From: JBBKWQ01 sp037969115 | GTDB taxonomy: Bacteria > Actinomycetota > Acidimicrobiia > Acidimicrobiales > Ilumatobacteraceae | DNA length: 15,817 nucleotides | Direction: 5' to 3' | NCBI GenBank assembly: GCA_037969115.1 | Contig: JBBKWQ010000268.1 | Span: forward strand, 1-15,817 | Notes under the pieces: model-generated | The model's database searches: none | What the model was told of the DNA's origin: nothing | The model's input: the letters and a program-made list of their open reading frames with translations, nothing else | Position numbers and translations under genes: made by a program | Part shown: positions 1-6,597 of the stretch, piece by piece | Position numbering within the stretch: position 1 is the first letter of the stretch | Layout of the letters: each line of letters starts with the position of its first letter

Positions 1-2342
1 ATGGTCGTGGTGGTGGGAACCGACACTGTGAGCGGTGCGGAAGCCGATTCGCTGACACCGAGCAGGTTCCGGGCTCGGATCGCAACTGCGTACGACTGAC
101 CGTTCACCAGGCCGGTCAGCGGGAAGCTGACCTCACCGGATTCGTTGGCGACCGACTGGACGACCAGCCATGGACCGCCGTCGACCGAGTACTCGTACCA
201 GCGGATCGGTGAACCACCGTCGTCGAGCGGGACGAGGAAGGAGACGACACCTTCGCCCGGGGTGGGCGAGGTTGCCGCGGCTTCACGAACCGGTTCCGGA
301 GGAGTTGCTGGGATCACGTTTTCGGGGCACTCGATGGCATCGCCGCTGGCGACGATGTTGCGGAAGGGCGTGGGCGACGTCACGGTGGCGCCGACCGTCT
401 CCGACAGTGACGCGTCGAGGTTGATGATCGCGGGGCAGTTCGGCGAACCGTCTGCCGCGGTGTTGTCGATGGTGAGGTCGACGCACATCTCGGGACCGCG
501 TCCTTCGTAGACGATCTCGAAGTTCACGTCGTCCAGCGTTCCGGCGGTCAGGTTGAAGCCGACGTTGAACGTCGGTCGTGCGCCGGTTTGTTCGACGCTC
601 AACGAGGAGAGGTCGACCAGTTGATCCACGCCGATCGGCACGTTCGTCCAGCCTGGGACGGCGTCGCCGTTGCCGGTCCGGACCGTCAGCGTCTGGGTGG
701 CAGTCGGGCTGATGCCGTTCAACGACGCGAGCCGGAGTGACACCCAACGGTCGATTCCACCGCTCGTGGCACACACGAATCGTGGGGCGAAAGCAGATGG
801 TTGCAGCGTGACCACCGGGTTGGCGGTGCATTCCGAGGCGCCGGTATAGGCGTCGAAGAGTCCGATCCTGCCCGGGTCGGAGTTGTACCAGATGCATGTG
901 GGGTTGTTCGGGTCTGCACGGAGCGCGTAGAGCGCGGTGTCAGTGGTCGGCGTCGTGTCGAAGCCGTCGCACGCCGCCTCGGTGGCGTAGTCGAAGCAGT
1001 ACACGCTTGAACCGCCGAGCACCTCGTTGAGGAATGCGCGTCCAGCTGTCGCCTCGAATTTGCCGTAGTACCCCCACCAGCTATTGGGGCTGCTGGCCCA
1101 TGGCGTGATCGAGTGTGGGTTCACCCATGCCGGAGTCGCGCCGGAGGTCTGATCGGCACCAGCGAGATCGAGACACACGTTCCACATGCACACACCGTCG
1201 ATGACGCCGACTGCGTCCATGTGGGCAACTGGTGGCATCGAATCACCGGTCAGGCCCAGACTTGTGTAGCTGACAGGCCATGCGCCGGCACAGTTGGAGA
1301 GATCCGCAGAGTTGAAGCAGTACAGCGTTGTGTTCGTCGTTGCGAACACCTTCGACCCGAGTCCATAGACGTGAAAGCTCTCGGTGCCGCCGCTGCCGTC
1401 CAGCGTGACCGGCGAGTTGGTGCACGCAGCGTTTGTGACTGGATCGAAGCACAGCAGCTGGCGGTTCAAGGACTCCGAGCCGAAGAGCCGGCCTCCCACA
1501 CCCTCGGCGTTGGACAAGTAACCGTACGAGTTCACGTTGGTGTTCGCGCTGAGCGCGGTGAACCCGCACGACACGGGCGGGGCGACGTTCAGGTCGATGC
1601 ACAGGGTGCCCGGACGGCTGGTCGCGCTCTGGATCGTAAACGCGTATGCGTACCCGGTGTTGCCGTCGACCCATCCACCCGACCGGTCGGCGGTCTGGTA
1701 GCCGGTGAACTGTGACTTGGTCGGATCGGTCGGGTTGAACCCATCGCAGCGAGCACCAGTCGACCGCAGGTGGCAGTCGAGACCGATGTACGAGCTGTTG
1801 TGATGGAAGATGTTCAGGACGTAATTGTCGTAGAAGAAGACATCCCAGCCGTCACCGCCGGTGCTTCCCGAGAACGAGCTTGCCGGTACGGCGGCGTTGA
1901 GCGCCTTGGTGTACCGCTGTGTCGACGACGTGACAGGGCCAGCGTCCACCGAGGCGGTGGAGCGCACGCTGGTCACATCTGCTGCGACTGCGGGTTCCGT
2001 GGTGACCCACGTTGCTCCGTCATCGGTAGACCACTCGATGGTCCATCCTTCCGGAGCGGTGACGCCTCCGGCTTCGTAGACGGTGGCGGCGTCGAGGTCG
2101 AGCCGCAGCTCACGTTGGCCGACGCCCGGGTCGAGCAGACCGCCGACCACGGCGGTGAGCGTCGTGCCGGTCGTGATGACCGATGCGTCGCGGATGATCT
2201 GGCCATCGATGAGCAGGGTCAGGGATGGAGGGGGGATCGCCGCCTCGACCGGTGCACTCTGTGCACCGCCAGTGGTGACGAAGACGCCGGCGAGTGCCAA
2301 ACTGGCAGCCGCAAGACGAACAGCAGTACTTCTCAGGGACAT
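1..2342 (-). CDS. Large secreted surface protein with Cys-rich propeller-like repeats and Fn3 domain (C-terminus cut off by window edge)
   Basis: The frame is open from the ATG at 2340-2342 down to base 1 with no stop, about 780 residues. I checked the frame at several points. An AGAAGGA Shine-Dalgarno site lies 5 nt upstream (2348-2354). Residues 1-32 are a Sec signal peptide (MSLRSTAVRLAAASLALAGV, then a small-residue cleavage region). Residues about 35-145 resemble a surface Ig-like module (WSTDDGATW). Residues about 240-520 hold recurring Cys-pair motifs such as LCFDPVTNAAC, YCFNSADLSNC and YCFDYATEAAC, which suggest propeller-like blades with disulfides. Residues about 675-775 are a fibronectin type III domain (GGSPIRWYEYSVDGG, LVNGQSYAVAIRARN), followed by a PTTTT linker that suggests more domains beyond the edge. 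It is presumably exported and attached to or released from the cell surface. Substrate and function are unknown. It is divergent from the L,D-transpeptidase-like gene. Confidence 0.88.
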   Translation of the reverse strand, partial: MSLRSTAVRLAAASLALAGVFVTTGGAQSAPVEAAIPPPSLTLLIDGQIIRDASVITTGTTLTAVVGGLLDPGVGQRELRLDLDAATVYEAGGVTAPEGWTIEWSTDDGATWVTTEPAVAADVTSVRSTASVDAGPVTSSTQRYTKALNAAVPASSFSGSTGGDGWDVFFYDNYVLNIFHHNSSYIGLDCHLRSTGARCDGFNPTDPTKSQFTGYQTADRSGGWVDGNTGYAYAFTIQSATSRPGTLCIDLNVAPPVSCGFTALSANTNVNSYGYLSNAEGVGGRLFGSESLNRQLLCFDPVTNAACTNSPVTLDGSGGTESFHVYGLGSKVFATTNTTLYCFNSADLSNCAGAWPVSYTSLGLTGDSMPPVAHMDAVGVIDGVCMWNVCLDLAGADQTSGATPAWVNPHSITPWASSPNSWWGYYGKFEATAGRAFLNEVLGGSSVYCFDYATEAACDGFDTTPTTDTALYALRADPNNPTCIWYNSDPGRIGLFDAYTGASECTANPVVTLQPSAFAPRFVCATSGGIDRWVSLRLASLNGISPTATQTLTVRTGNGDAVPGWTNVPIGVDQLVDLSSLSVEQTGARPTFNVGFNLTAGTLDDVNFEIVYEGRGPEMCVDLTIDNTAADGSPNCPAIINLDASLSETVGATVTSPTPFRNIVASGDAIECPENVIPATPPEPVREAAATSPTPGEGVVSFLVPLDDGGSPIRWYEYSVDGGPWLVVQSVANESGEVSFPLTGLVNGQSYAVAIRARNLLGVSESASAPLTVSVPTTTT

Positions 2343-2362
2343 GGGAATCCTTCTGTGGTGGT

Positions 2363-2380
2363 GGCTGATTTCAATCAGCC
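2363..2380. promoter_or_regulatory. 18-bp palindrome in the divergent intergenic region
   Basis: GGCTGATT-TC-AATCAGCC is a perfect 8-bp inverted repeat with a 2-nt centre. It lies 20 bp upstream of the start codon of the large minus-strand secreted protein and about 106 bp from the divergent plus-strand start. As DNA it could be a dimer operator. As RNA it would form a 7-bp stem with a TTCA loop (or its complement) in the 5' leader of the minus-strand gene, just ahead of the Shine-Dalgarno site. I do not recognise a known riboswitch in the 144-bp region. Confidence 0.5.
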
Positions 2381-2486
2381 GGGACTGTCGGGGGGCGGAA
2401 CAGCTGCCAACTCGCGTCGGCAATGCGGGAATCACCGCCGTTCCTTCGGCATCGATGGGCTGGACTTGAGCAAAAAGAAAGAAATC

Positions 2487-4151
2487 ATGAAACGCGACGG
2501 CGTGCGCATCTTCGGCTCTTCCTTTGTCGTGGCGGCTGCAATCGTCGGCTCGGCGATATGCGCGCCGTCGGTCGCCGTCGCTCGAGCCCCGGCGGACCAG
2601 TCCAGCTTCCACTCGGTCACACCATGTCGGCTGCTCGACACGAGACGCGAGGCACCGGGTGCTCTCGTCGCCGGCCAGGCGACCGACATCGCCGTCGTCG
2701 GTCGCTGTGGCGTCCCGATCGACGCCACCGTCGCCGTGCTCACCGTCACCGCAGTCGACGCCACCGGTGCTGGCTATGTGTCGGCGTGGCCTTCAGGAGC
2801 AACGATGCCCGAGGCGTCGGTGCTGAACGTCGATCAAGGGGAGACGCGGGCCAACACGTCGCTGCTGTTGCTCGGTAGCGGGGGAGCTGTCGCCATGCAG
2901 GCCTCGATCGCGACCCACCTGTTGGTTGACGTGTCCGGCTACTTCACGCCTGCTCCGAGCGGCAGCAACGAGGGTCGGTTCGTGCCGACCGCCATCCGCC
3001 GGCTCATCGACACCCGTGCGACCGGCAGGCCCGGCCCCGGATCGATCGTCCACGTCGCCCTGGGTGCTGCGGTGCCCGACGACGCGATCGCAGTCGCGGT
3101 CAACATCACCACGACGCACACGACGGGGACGGACTACTTCACGGCATTTGCCGGTGGGGGAGAACGACCGAACGCGTCGGTACTCAATGCCGACGGGGCG
3201 AATCAGACCAGGGCGTCGTCGTCGATCGTGCCGGTCGGTGACGGCATCGACGTCTACACCGACACGGGCAACCACGTCATCGTCGACATCACCGGCTATT
3301 TCACCGGGGCATCAGCACCGATCAGCACCGACGGCTTGTTCGTCGCCACTACCCCGACGCGCCTCGTCGACACGCGCCGAGCCGATGGTGGCACCGGCGG
3401 TCCACGTCTGTACCTCGGCGGTGGCCGCGAATTCGACCCGCAGACGGTGACCGGCGGGGCCGTTGCCGCGATCGCTGCCAACTGGACCGTCGATCAGACT
3501 GCCGGCGCCGGTTGGTGGCTGGCCTATCCGGCTCGTACGTCGTTCGGCGATGCGTCCCTCGTGAACGCCGATGCTGCCGGCCAATCGATCTCGAACCTCG
3601 GCATCGTGCCGGTGTCCACCGCCGGCGTCGCAGTGCACGCCGCCGAGGAGGCGCAGGTGGTCGTCGATGTCACGGGCTGGTTCACCGGTCAACCTCGGTC
3701 CGCGGAACATGCGGAGGCGCCGAGCAACGACCCGCCACCCGTGCCGGTCCTACCGGGATGCGCGCCGACCGGAAGGTCGGCGGTTGCCGACAAGATGGCG
3801 CAGCGATATTGGCTCTGCCAGGACGGAGCAGCGATCACCGAAGCCCTCCCGATGACGACCGGTTCGTTCGAGTACGCCCTCCCGCCCGTCGGTACGTATC
3901 GCGTCTTCACCAAGCTCAGGTACAACTCCGGCCTCCACGGCGAGGTGCTTCACCGTTTCGTGGCGTTCTATCGCACGCCTCGCGGCAATCGAATCGCGTT
4001 CCACCAAGTCGTCAACCAAGACCCGGCGACCGTCGGTGACCTCGATCGACGTGGCGCATCCGCGGGCTGTTTCCGCGTGAGCCAGGCGAACTCGATCCAG
4101 GTCTGGGAGTTCCTCCAGATCGGTGATCCGGTCATCGTGATCACGCCGTAG
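2487..4151 (+). CDS. Secreted three-repeat protein with C-terminal L,D-transpeptidase (YkuD)-like domain
   Basis: The product is 554 aa. The start at 2487 is chosen because it gives a clean signal peptide (residues 1-34, cleavage near AVARA/PADQ); the open frame further upstream is antisense to the neighbouring gene. An A-rich AAGAAAG tract precedes the start. Three related modules of about 115 residues follow (about 41-154, 163-273, 283-400). Each opens with RLLDTRR, RLIDTRA or RLVDTRR and closes with VDVSGYFT, VDITGYFT or VDVTGWFT. This module type is common in secreted actinobacterial proteins; I cannot name it with certainty. After a Pro-rich linker, residues about 431-554 resemble a YkuD domain: His506, then GASAGCFRV with presumptive nucleophile Cys528, and a closing GDPVIVI strand. 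Such domains make 3-3 peptidoglycan cross-links or attach proteins to the wall. The usual SHGC is SAGC here; the His is also replaced in some active members (SSGC). The modules may anchor or target the enzyme outside the cell. Confidence 0.82.
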   Translation: MKRDGVRIFGSSFVVAAAIVGSAICAPSVAVARAPADQSSFHSVTPCRLLDTRREAPGALVAGQATDIAVVGRCGVPIDATVAVLTVTAVDATGAGYVSAWPSGATMPEASVLNVDQGETRANTSLLLLGSGGAVAMQASIATHLLVDVSGYFTPAPSGSNEGRFVPTAIRRLIDTRATGRPGPGSIVHVALGAAVPDDAIAVAVNITTTHTTGTDYFTAFAGGGERPNASVLNADGANQTRASSSIVPVGDGIDVYTDTGNHVIVDITGYFTGASAPISTDGLFVATTPTRLVDTRRADGGTGGPRLYLGGGREFDPQTVTGGAVAAIAANWTVDQTAGAGWWLAYPARTSFGDASLVNADAAGQSISNLGIVPVSTAGVAVHAAEEAQVVVDVTGWFTGQPRSAEHAEAPSNDPPPVPVLPGCAPTGRSAVADKMAQRYWLCQDGAAITEALPMTTGSFEYALPPVGTYRVFTKLRYNSGLHGEVLHRFVAFYRTPRGNRIAFHQVVNQDPATVGDLDRRGASAGCFRVSQANSIQVWEFLQIGDPVIVITP

Positions 4152-4193
4152 GCAGGGCGGGTGGCAGTGGCCATCGGCGCGACCCGTGCGTGA

Positions 4194-5087
4194 TCAGAGC
4201 AGCTTGATGTGTTCGGGGCCGATACCGCAGCAGCCACCGACGATGTGGAGACCCTTTGCCCGCCATGCCTCGACGTACTGCAGGTACTCGTCGGGCGAGA
4301 GCTCGCTGCCGAGCACCCATTCTCCGTTGACATAGGCCCCGGAGTGCGCATAGGCGCCGACGGGGCCGTCCCAACATTCAGCGAGGGCATCGAGGCAGGC
4401 ACCGATGACGGCGACGTCGGTGTGCATGATATTGACGACATCGATGCGCGTACCCCGCAGCGCAGCGATGGCGTCGGACAACGGCTCGCCGCCTCGCAGG
4501 CGGACGACACCGTGGTCGGTGGCACCACCGCCGTGTTCGTCACCACAGGTGAGGCCGACCCAGACAGGTAGCCCGCTCGCACGTGCGCCGTCGAGCACGG
4601 CGAGCATGCGATCGATCTCGATCATCATTTCGAGGAACAGCACGTCGGCACCGGCCTCGCCCATGATGCGAGCCTGATCGGTGGCGTCGACACGGAGCTC
4701 GTCGATGCTGGGCCTGTCGCCGACCCAACACCAATGCGACATCCCGCCGGCGACGACCACGTCGTCCCTGCCGGACGATTTGCGAGCCTCGATCGCGAGC
4801 TCGACACCGCGGCGGTTGTAGGCATCGAAGTCGGCGTCGACGCCGGCCTTCCTCAGCGCACTTCGATGCGTGGCGAACGTGTTCGCGATGACGACATCGG
4901 TGCCGATGTCGATGTAGTCGGCGTGGACTTGGCGCACGATGTCGGGATGCGACAGCGCTCCGCCGCCGTTCCACGCACCATCGAGTTGCGGCACGCCGCG
5001 ATGTTCGATCTCGGTGCCCGTCGCTCCGTCGAGCAGTATCGGCTCACCGCGGGCAACACGTTGCATTAGCAGGTCGTATCTGTTCAC
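4194..5087 (-). CDS. Homocysteine S-methyltransferase family protein
   Basis: The product is 297 aa. Start chosen: GTG at 5085-5087, preceded by GAGGGGGAAAC; this begins the protein just ahead of the family's N-terminal LLDGATGTEIE motif. The longer frame to 5297 runs into the DUF4097 gene and adds only low-complexity Arg-rich residues. The TIM-barrel zinc-thiolate ligands are visible: Cys181 in VGLTCGDE and Cys286-Cys287 in IVGGCCGIGPEH. The family moves a methyl group from S-methylmethionine, betaine or related donors to homocysteine, giving methionine. The donor cannot be told from sequence. Length (about 300 aa) is normal for the stand-alone, non-cobalamin type. It lies 88 bp downstream of the DUF4097 gene on the same strand, with its own possible -10 element. 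It converges on the L,D-transpeptidase-like gene with only 42 bp between stops and no obvious terminator. Confidence 0.9.
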   Translation of the reverse strand: MNRYDLLMQRVARGEPILLDGATGTEIEHRGVPQLDGAWNGGGALSHPDIVRQVHADYIDIGTDVVIANTFATHRSALRKAGVDADFDAYNRRGVELAIEARKSSGRDDVVVAGGMSHWCWVGDRPSIDELRVDATDQARIMGEAGADVLFLEMMIEIDRMLAVLDGARASGLPVWVGLTCGDEHGGGATDHGVVRLRGGEPLSDAIAALRGTRIDVVNIMHTDVAVIGACLDALAECWDGPVGAYAHSGAYVNGEWVLGSELSPDEYLQYVEAWRAKGLHIVGGCCGIGPEHIKLL

Positions 5088-5135
5088 GTTTCCCCCTCGC
5101 GGAGTGGCGGGCCTGGTCGGCCTGTGCCGTGCCAG

Positions 5136-5141
5136 ATTATC
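5136..5141 (-). promoter_or_regulatory. Possible -10 element (GATAAT) for the homocysteine methyltransferase-like gene
   Basis: The minus strand reads GATAAT in the 88-bp gap upstream of the GTG start at 5087, leaving a leader of about 40 nt. No convincing -35 is seen at 17-18 bp (CGCGTC or ACGCGT). This is a weak call resting on the -10 match and position only. Confidence 0.3.
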
Positions 5142-5175
5142 GATCGCCGTTTCGTGGCGACGCGTTCGCCAGACA

Positions 5176-5946
5176 TCATTCGGACTGCGACCGTTCGATG
5201 GTGATGTCGCCCGACACCGTGCGGAGCCGAATGCGCACGACTCGTCGCTCGCCTCGGGACGGCGCAGTCGACGGAGCCGGCAGCATGGTTCGCCCACTGA
5301 GCGTCGAGATGTCGGGCTCGACCCGAATCCCGGTGGGCAGTCCCAAGGTGATGTCGCCAGAAATCGACTTCACGGAGAGATTGGCTCCGTCGTAGCGACT
5401 GACCCTGACCTCACCGGAGGCGCCGCTCATCTGCGCATCGCCCGACGCGCGCGCGATGCGCACGTCGCCGGATGCGGTACTGACGACGAGCCGGCCACCG
5501 ACCGTGCCGAGATCGACATCGCCTGAAGCCGTTGAACAGGTGACGTCGTCTGCGATTCCGGTGACGCGTACGTCTCCGGCGGCACTGCTGACGTCGAGCC
5601 GGTCGACATCGTCGGCGCAGACTTCGCCAGACGCCGTGCGGATTCGCACGGCGCCGAACTCGCCGATGAGGGTGACGTCAGCCGAAACCGTCGTGATGTC
5701 GACGTCAGAGCGCTCCGGTACCTCGACGAGCAGGCGCACCGAGCGGGAACGCCAACCGCGACGGCCGGCTGATTTGACCGAGATGGAGTCGCCGAGTTGC
5801 GTGATGTCCCATTCGTCGGTGCCGTCGCCGTCCATCGAAACACGGCCGGTTCCGGCGCTACCGGTGCGGACCTCGACGGTGCCCGACTTGACGCCGATGT
5901 CGACGCTCGCCCGCGCGCCGACGGTGAACTCTTCGCGTCGCCTCAC
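5176..5946 (-). CDS. DUF4097 (Toastrack) beta-solenoid repeat protein
   Basis: The product is 256 aa with a GTG start, 7 nt after the stop of the ribbon-helix-helix gene, so it is the third gene of a tight operon. Residues about 75-255 hold many degenerate beta-turn repeats built on (S/T)ASGDV or VSGDI, for example RTASGEV, SSAAGDVRV, STASGDVDL, VSTASGDVRI and KSISGDITL. This is the signature of the DUF4097 putative-adhesin or Toastrack fold, a stack of short beta strands. No signal peptide or membrane segment is present, so it is probably cytoplasmic or membrane-associated through a partner. Toastrack proteins are known partners of PspC, LiaI-LiaF and PadR-HAAS envelope-stress modules. A role as an assembly scaffold or sensor downstream of the small DNA-binding protein is inference. 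No enzyme motif is present. Confidence 0.88.
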   Translation of the reverse strand: MRRREEFTVGARASVDIGVKSGTVEVRTGSAGTGRVSMDGDGTDEWDITQLGDSISVKSAGRRGWRSRSVRLLVEVPERSDVDITTVSADVTLIGEFGAVRIRTASGEVCADDVDRLDVSSAAGDVRVTGIADDVTCSTASGDVDLGTVGGRLVVSTASGDVRIARASGDAQMSGASGEVRVSRYDGANLSVKSISGDITLGLPTGIRVEPDISTLSGRTMLPAPSTAPSRGERRVVRIRLRTVSGDITIERSQSE

Positions 5947-5953
5947 CGAGTGC

Positions 5954-6403
5954 TCACAGGTCGAATCCCTCGGTGACCTTGCGGCCCCGTTCGGCGGGTC
6001 GCTTCGCGCTCTTGGCGAGAGCGTCGACGACCCAGGAGTTCACCGAGTCACCGTCGAGGTTTGCGGAGTCTTCGATCAGGTTCTTCAGCGATGGAGGCAG
6101 GCGAAGGGTGATGCGTGCGTCGAAATCCTCCACCGGTGCCTCGTTGGGGGAATCGGAGGTATCGGTGACTCGCAGCGTTGGGTCACCGTCGCTGACCACA
6201 ACCTCGATGGAGCGATCGCTCATCTGTGCGTCGAGTTCGGTCGCGGCCTGCTGAGCGAGATCGAGCGCTGCGAGCTGGAGCGCTGGGCCGAGTGCATCGA
6301 CGAGTGAGGCGATCGCCGCGTCGACGGCTGGGTCGCTACCGGCAATCGCTCCCTGGTTGAGCAGCGCAGCGCGGAGACTGTTGAGGACGGGCTGGACGTA
6401 CAT
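5954..6403 (-). CDS. Ribbon-helix-helix (HicB/Arc-like) DNA-binding protein
   Basis: The product is 149 aa, starting with ATG 2 nt after the stop of the 41-aa gene (TGACCATG), which suggests translational coupling. Residues about 1-90 are helical and acidic, with no recognised domain. Residues about 96-135 match a ribbon-helix-helix fold: a strand ARITLRLPPSL, then two helices (KNLIEDSANLDG and SVNSWVVDALAKSA). The SVNSW segment is typical of HicB-type antitoxin C-termini. The C-terminus is basic (KRPAERGRK). Such proteins bind DNA as dimers, often at tandem inverted repeats in their own promoter. A fitting tandem dyad lies just upstream at 6549-6587. No HicA-like toxin is next to it, so it is more likely a stand-alone regulator of the DUF4097 operon than a toxin-antitoxin member. 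That reading is inference. Confidence 0.82.
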   Translation of the reverse strand: MYVQPVLNSLRAALLNQGAIAGSDPAVDAAIASLVDALGPALQLAALDLAQQAATELDAQMSDRSIEVVVSDGDPTLRVTDTSDSPNEAPVEDFDARITLRLPPSLKNLIEDSANLDGDSVNSWVVDALAKSAKRPAERGRKVTEGFDL

Positions 6404-6405
6404 GG

Positions 6406-6531
6406 TCAGCGGATCTTGTGGACCGGTCGAGCCGGTCGGTCCGACTGACCGGGCCGCCGGCGCTTGCGTGTGAGGCGGTAGTGGCGATCGTCATGCATGG
6501 CCTGCATTTCGGATGGATGGTAGTAGAACAT
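6406..6531 (-). CDS. Small basic 41-aa hypothetical protein, first gene of the RHH/DUF4097 operon
   Basis: The start at 6529-6531 (ATG) is chosen over the in-frame ATG at 6597 because GAGAGG lies about 9 nt upstream, and because the longer form would read through the promoter and operator region. The product begins MFYYHPSEMQAMHDDRHYRL and ends in a strongly basic tail (RKRRRPGQSDRPARP). It carries no signal peptide or membrane segment. The stop is separated from the next ATG by 2 nt, so the peptide may mainly serve to couple translation, or may bind RNA, DNA or a partner. I do not recognise the family. Confidence 0.62.
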   Translation of the reverse strand: MFYYHPSEMQAMHDDRHYRLTRKRRRPGQSDRPARPVHKIR

Positions 6532-6548
6532 GGGAGTTGACCTCTCGT

Positions 6549-6587
6549 GATGTCGTAGTGACATTATGATGATGTCATCATGACATC
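6549..6587. promoter_or_regulatory. Tandem dyad operator: two ATGTC-N5-GACAT sites, 22 bp apart
   Basis: Site 1 is GATGTC-gtagt-GACATt (6549-6565). Site 2 is GATGTC-atcat-GACATC (6571-6587), a perfect 6-bp inverted repeat. Their starts are 22 bp apart, two helical turns, so two protein dimers would sit on the same DNA face. The block lies between the stop of the channel gene and the start of the 41-aa gene, 18-56 bp upstream of that start, within the likely promoter. The stretch is AT-rich against its surroundings. The natural candidate ligand is the ribbon-helix-helix protein encoded in the same operon. Confidence 0.7.
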
Positions 6588-6591
6588 GATC

Positions 6592-6597
6592 AGTCAA
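6592..6597 (-). promoter_or_regulatory. Possible -35 element (TTGACT) of the RHH/DUF4097 operon
   Basis: TTGACT on the minus strand overlaps the stop codon of the channel gene. The sequence 17 bp downstream is CATCAT, and a better -10 (CATAAT) lies 23 bp downstream, beyond normal spacing. The element assignment is therefore uncertain, but either -10 would be covered by the tandem dyad. Confidence 0.35.

Noticed and set aside
1770..2486. In-frame 5' extension of the L,D-transpeptidase-like gene (open frame from 1770)
   Set aside because: It is antisense to the signal-peptide end of the large surface protein, has low-complexity composition and would bury the clear signal peptide that starts at 2487.
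4136..4196. CGTGATCACG palindrome and a second CGTGATCA at the convergent stops, a possible bidirectional terminator
   Set aside because: The two arms are 43 nt apart, one arm lies in coding sequence and there is no T-tract, so a terminator cannot be supported.
5954..6531. Type II toxin-antitoxin pair formed by the 41-aa peptide and the HicB-like protein
   Set aside because: The peptide shows no HicA or other toxin features and the third operon gene is a Toastrack protein; a regulator operon fits better.
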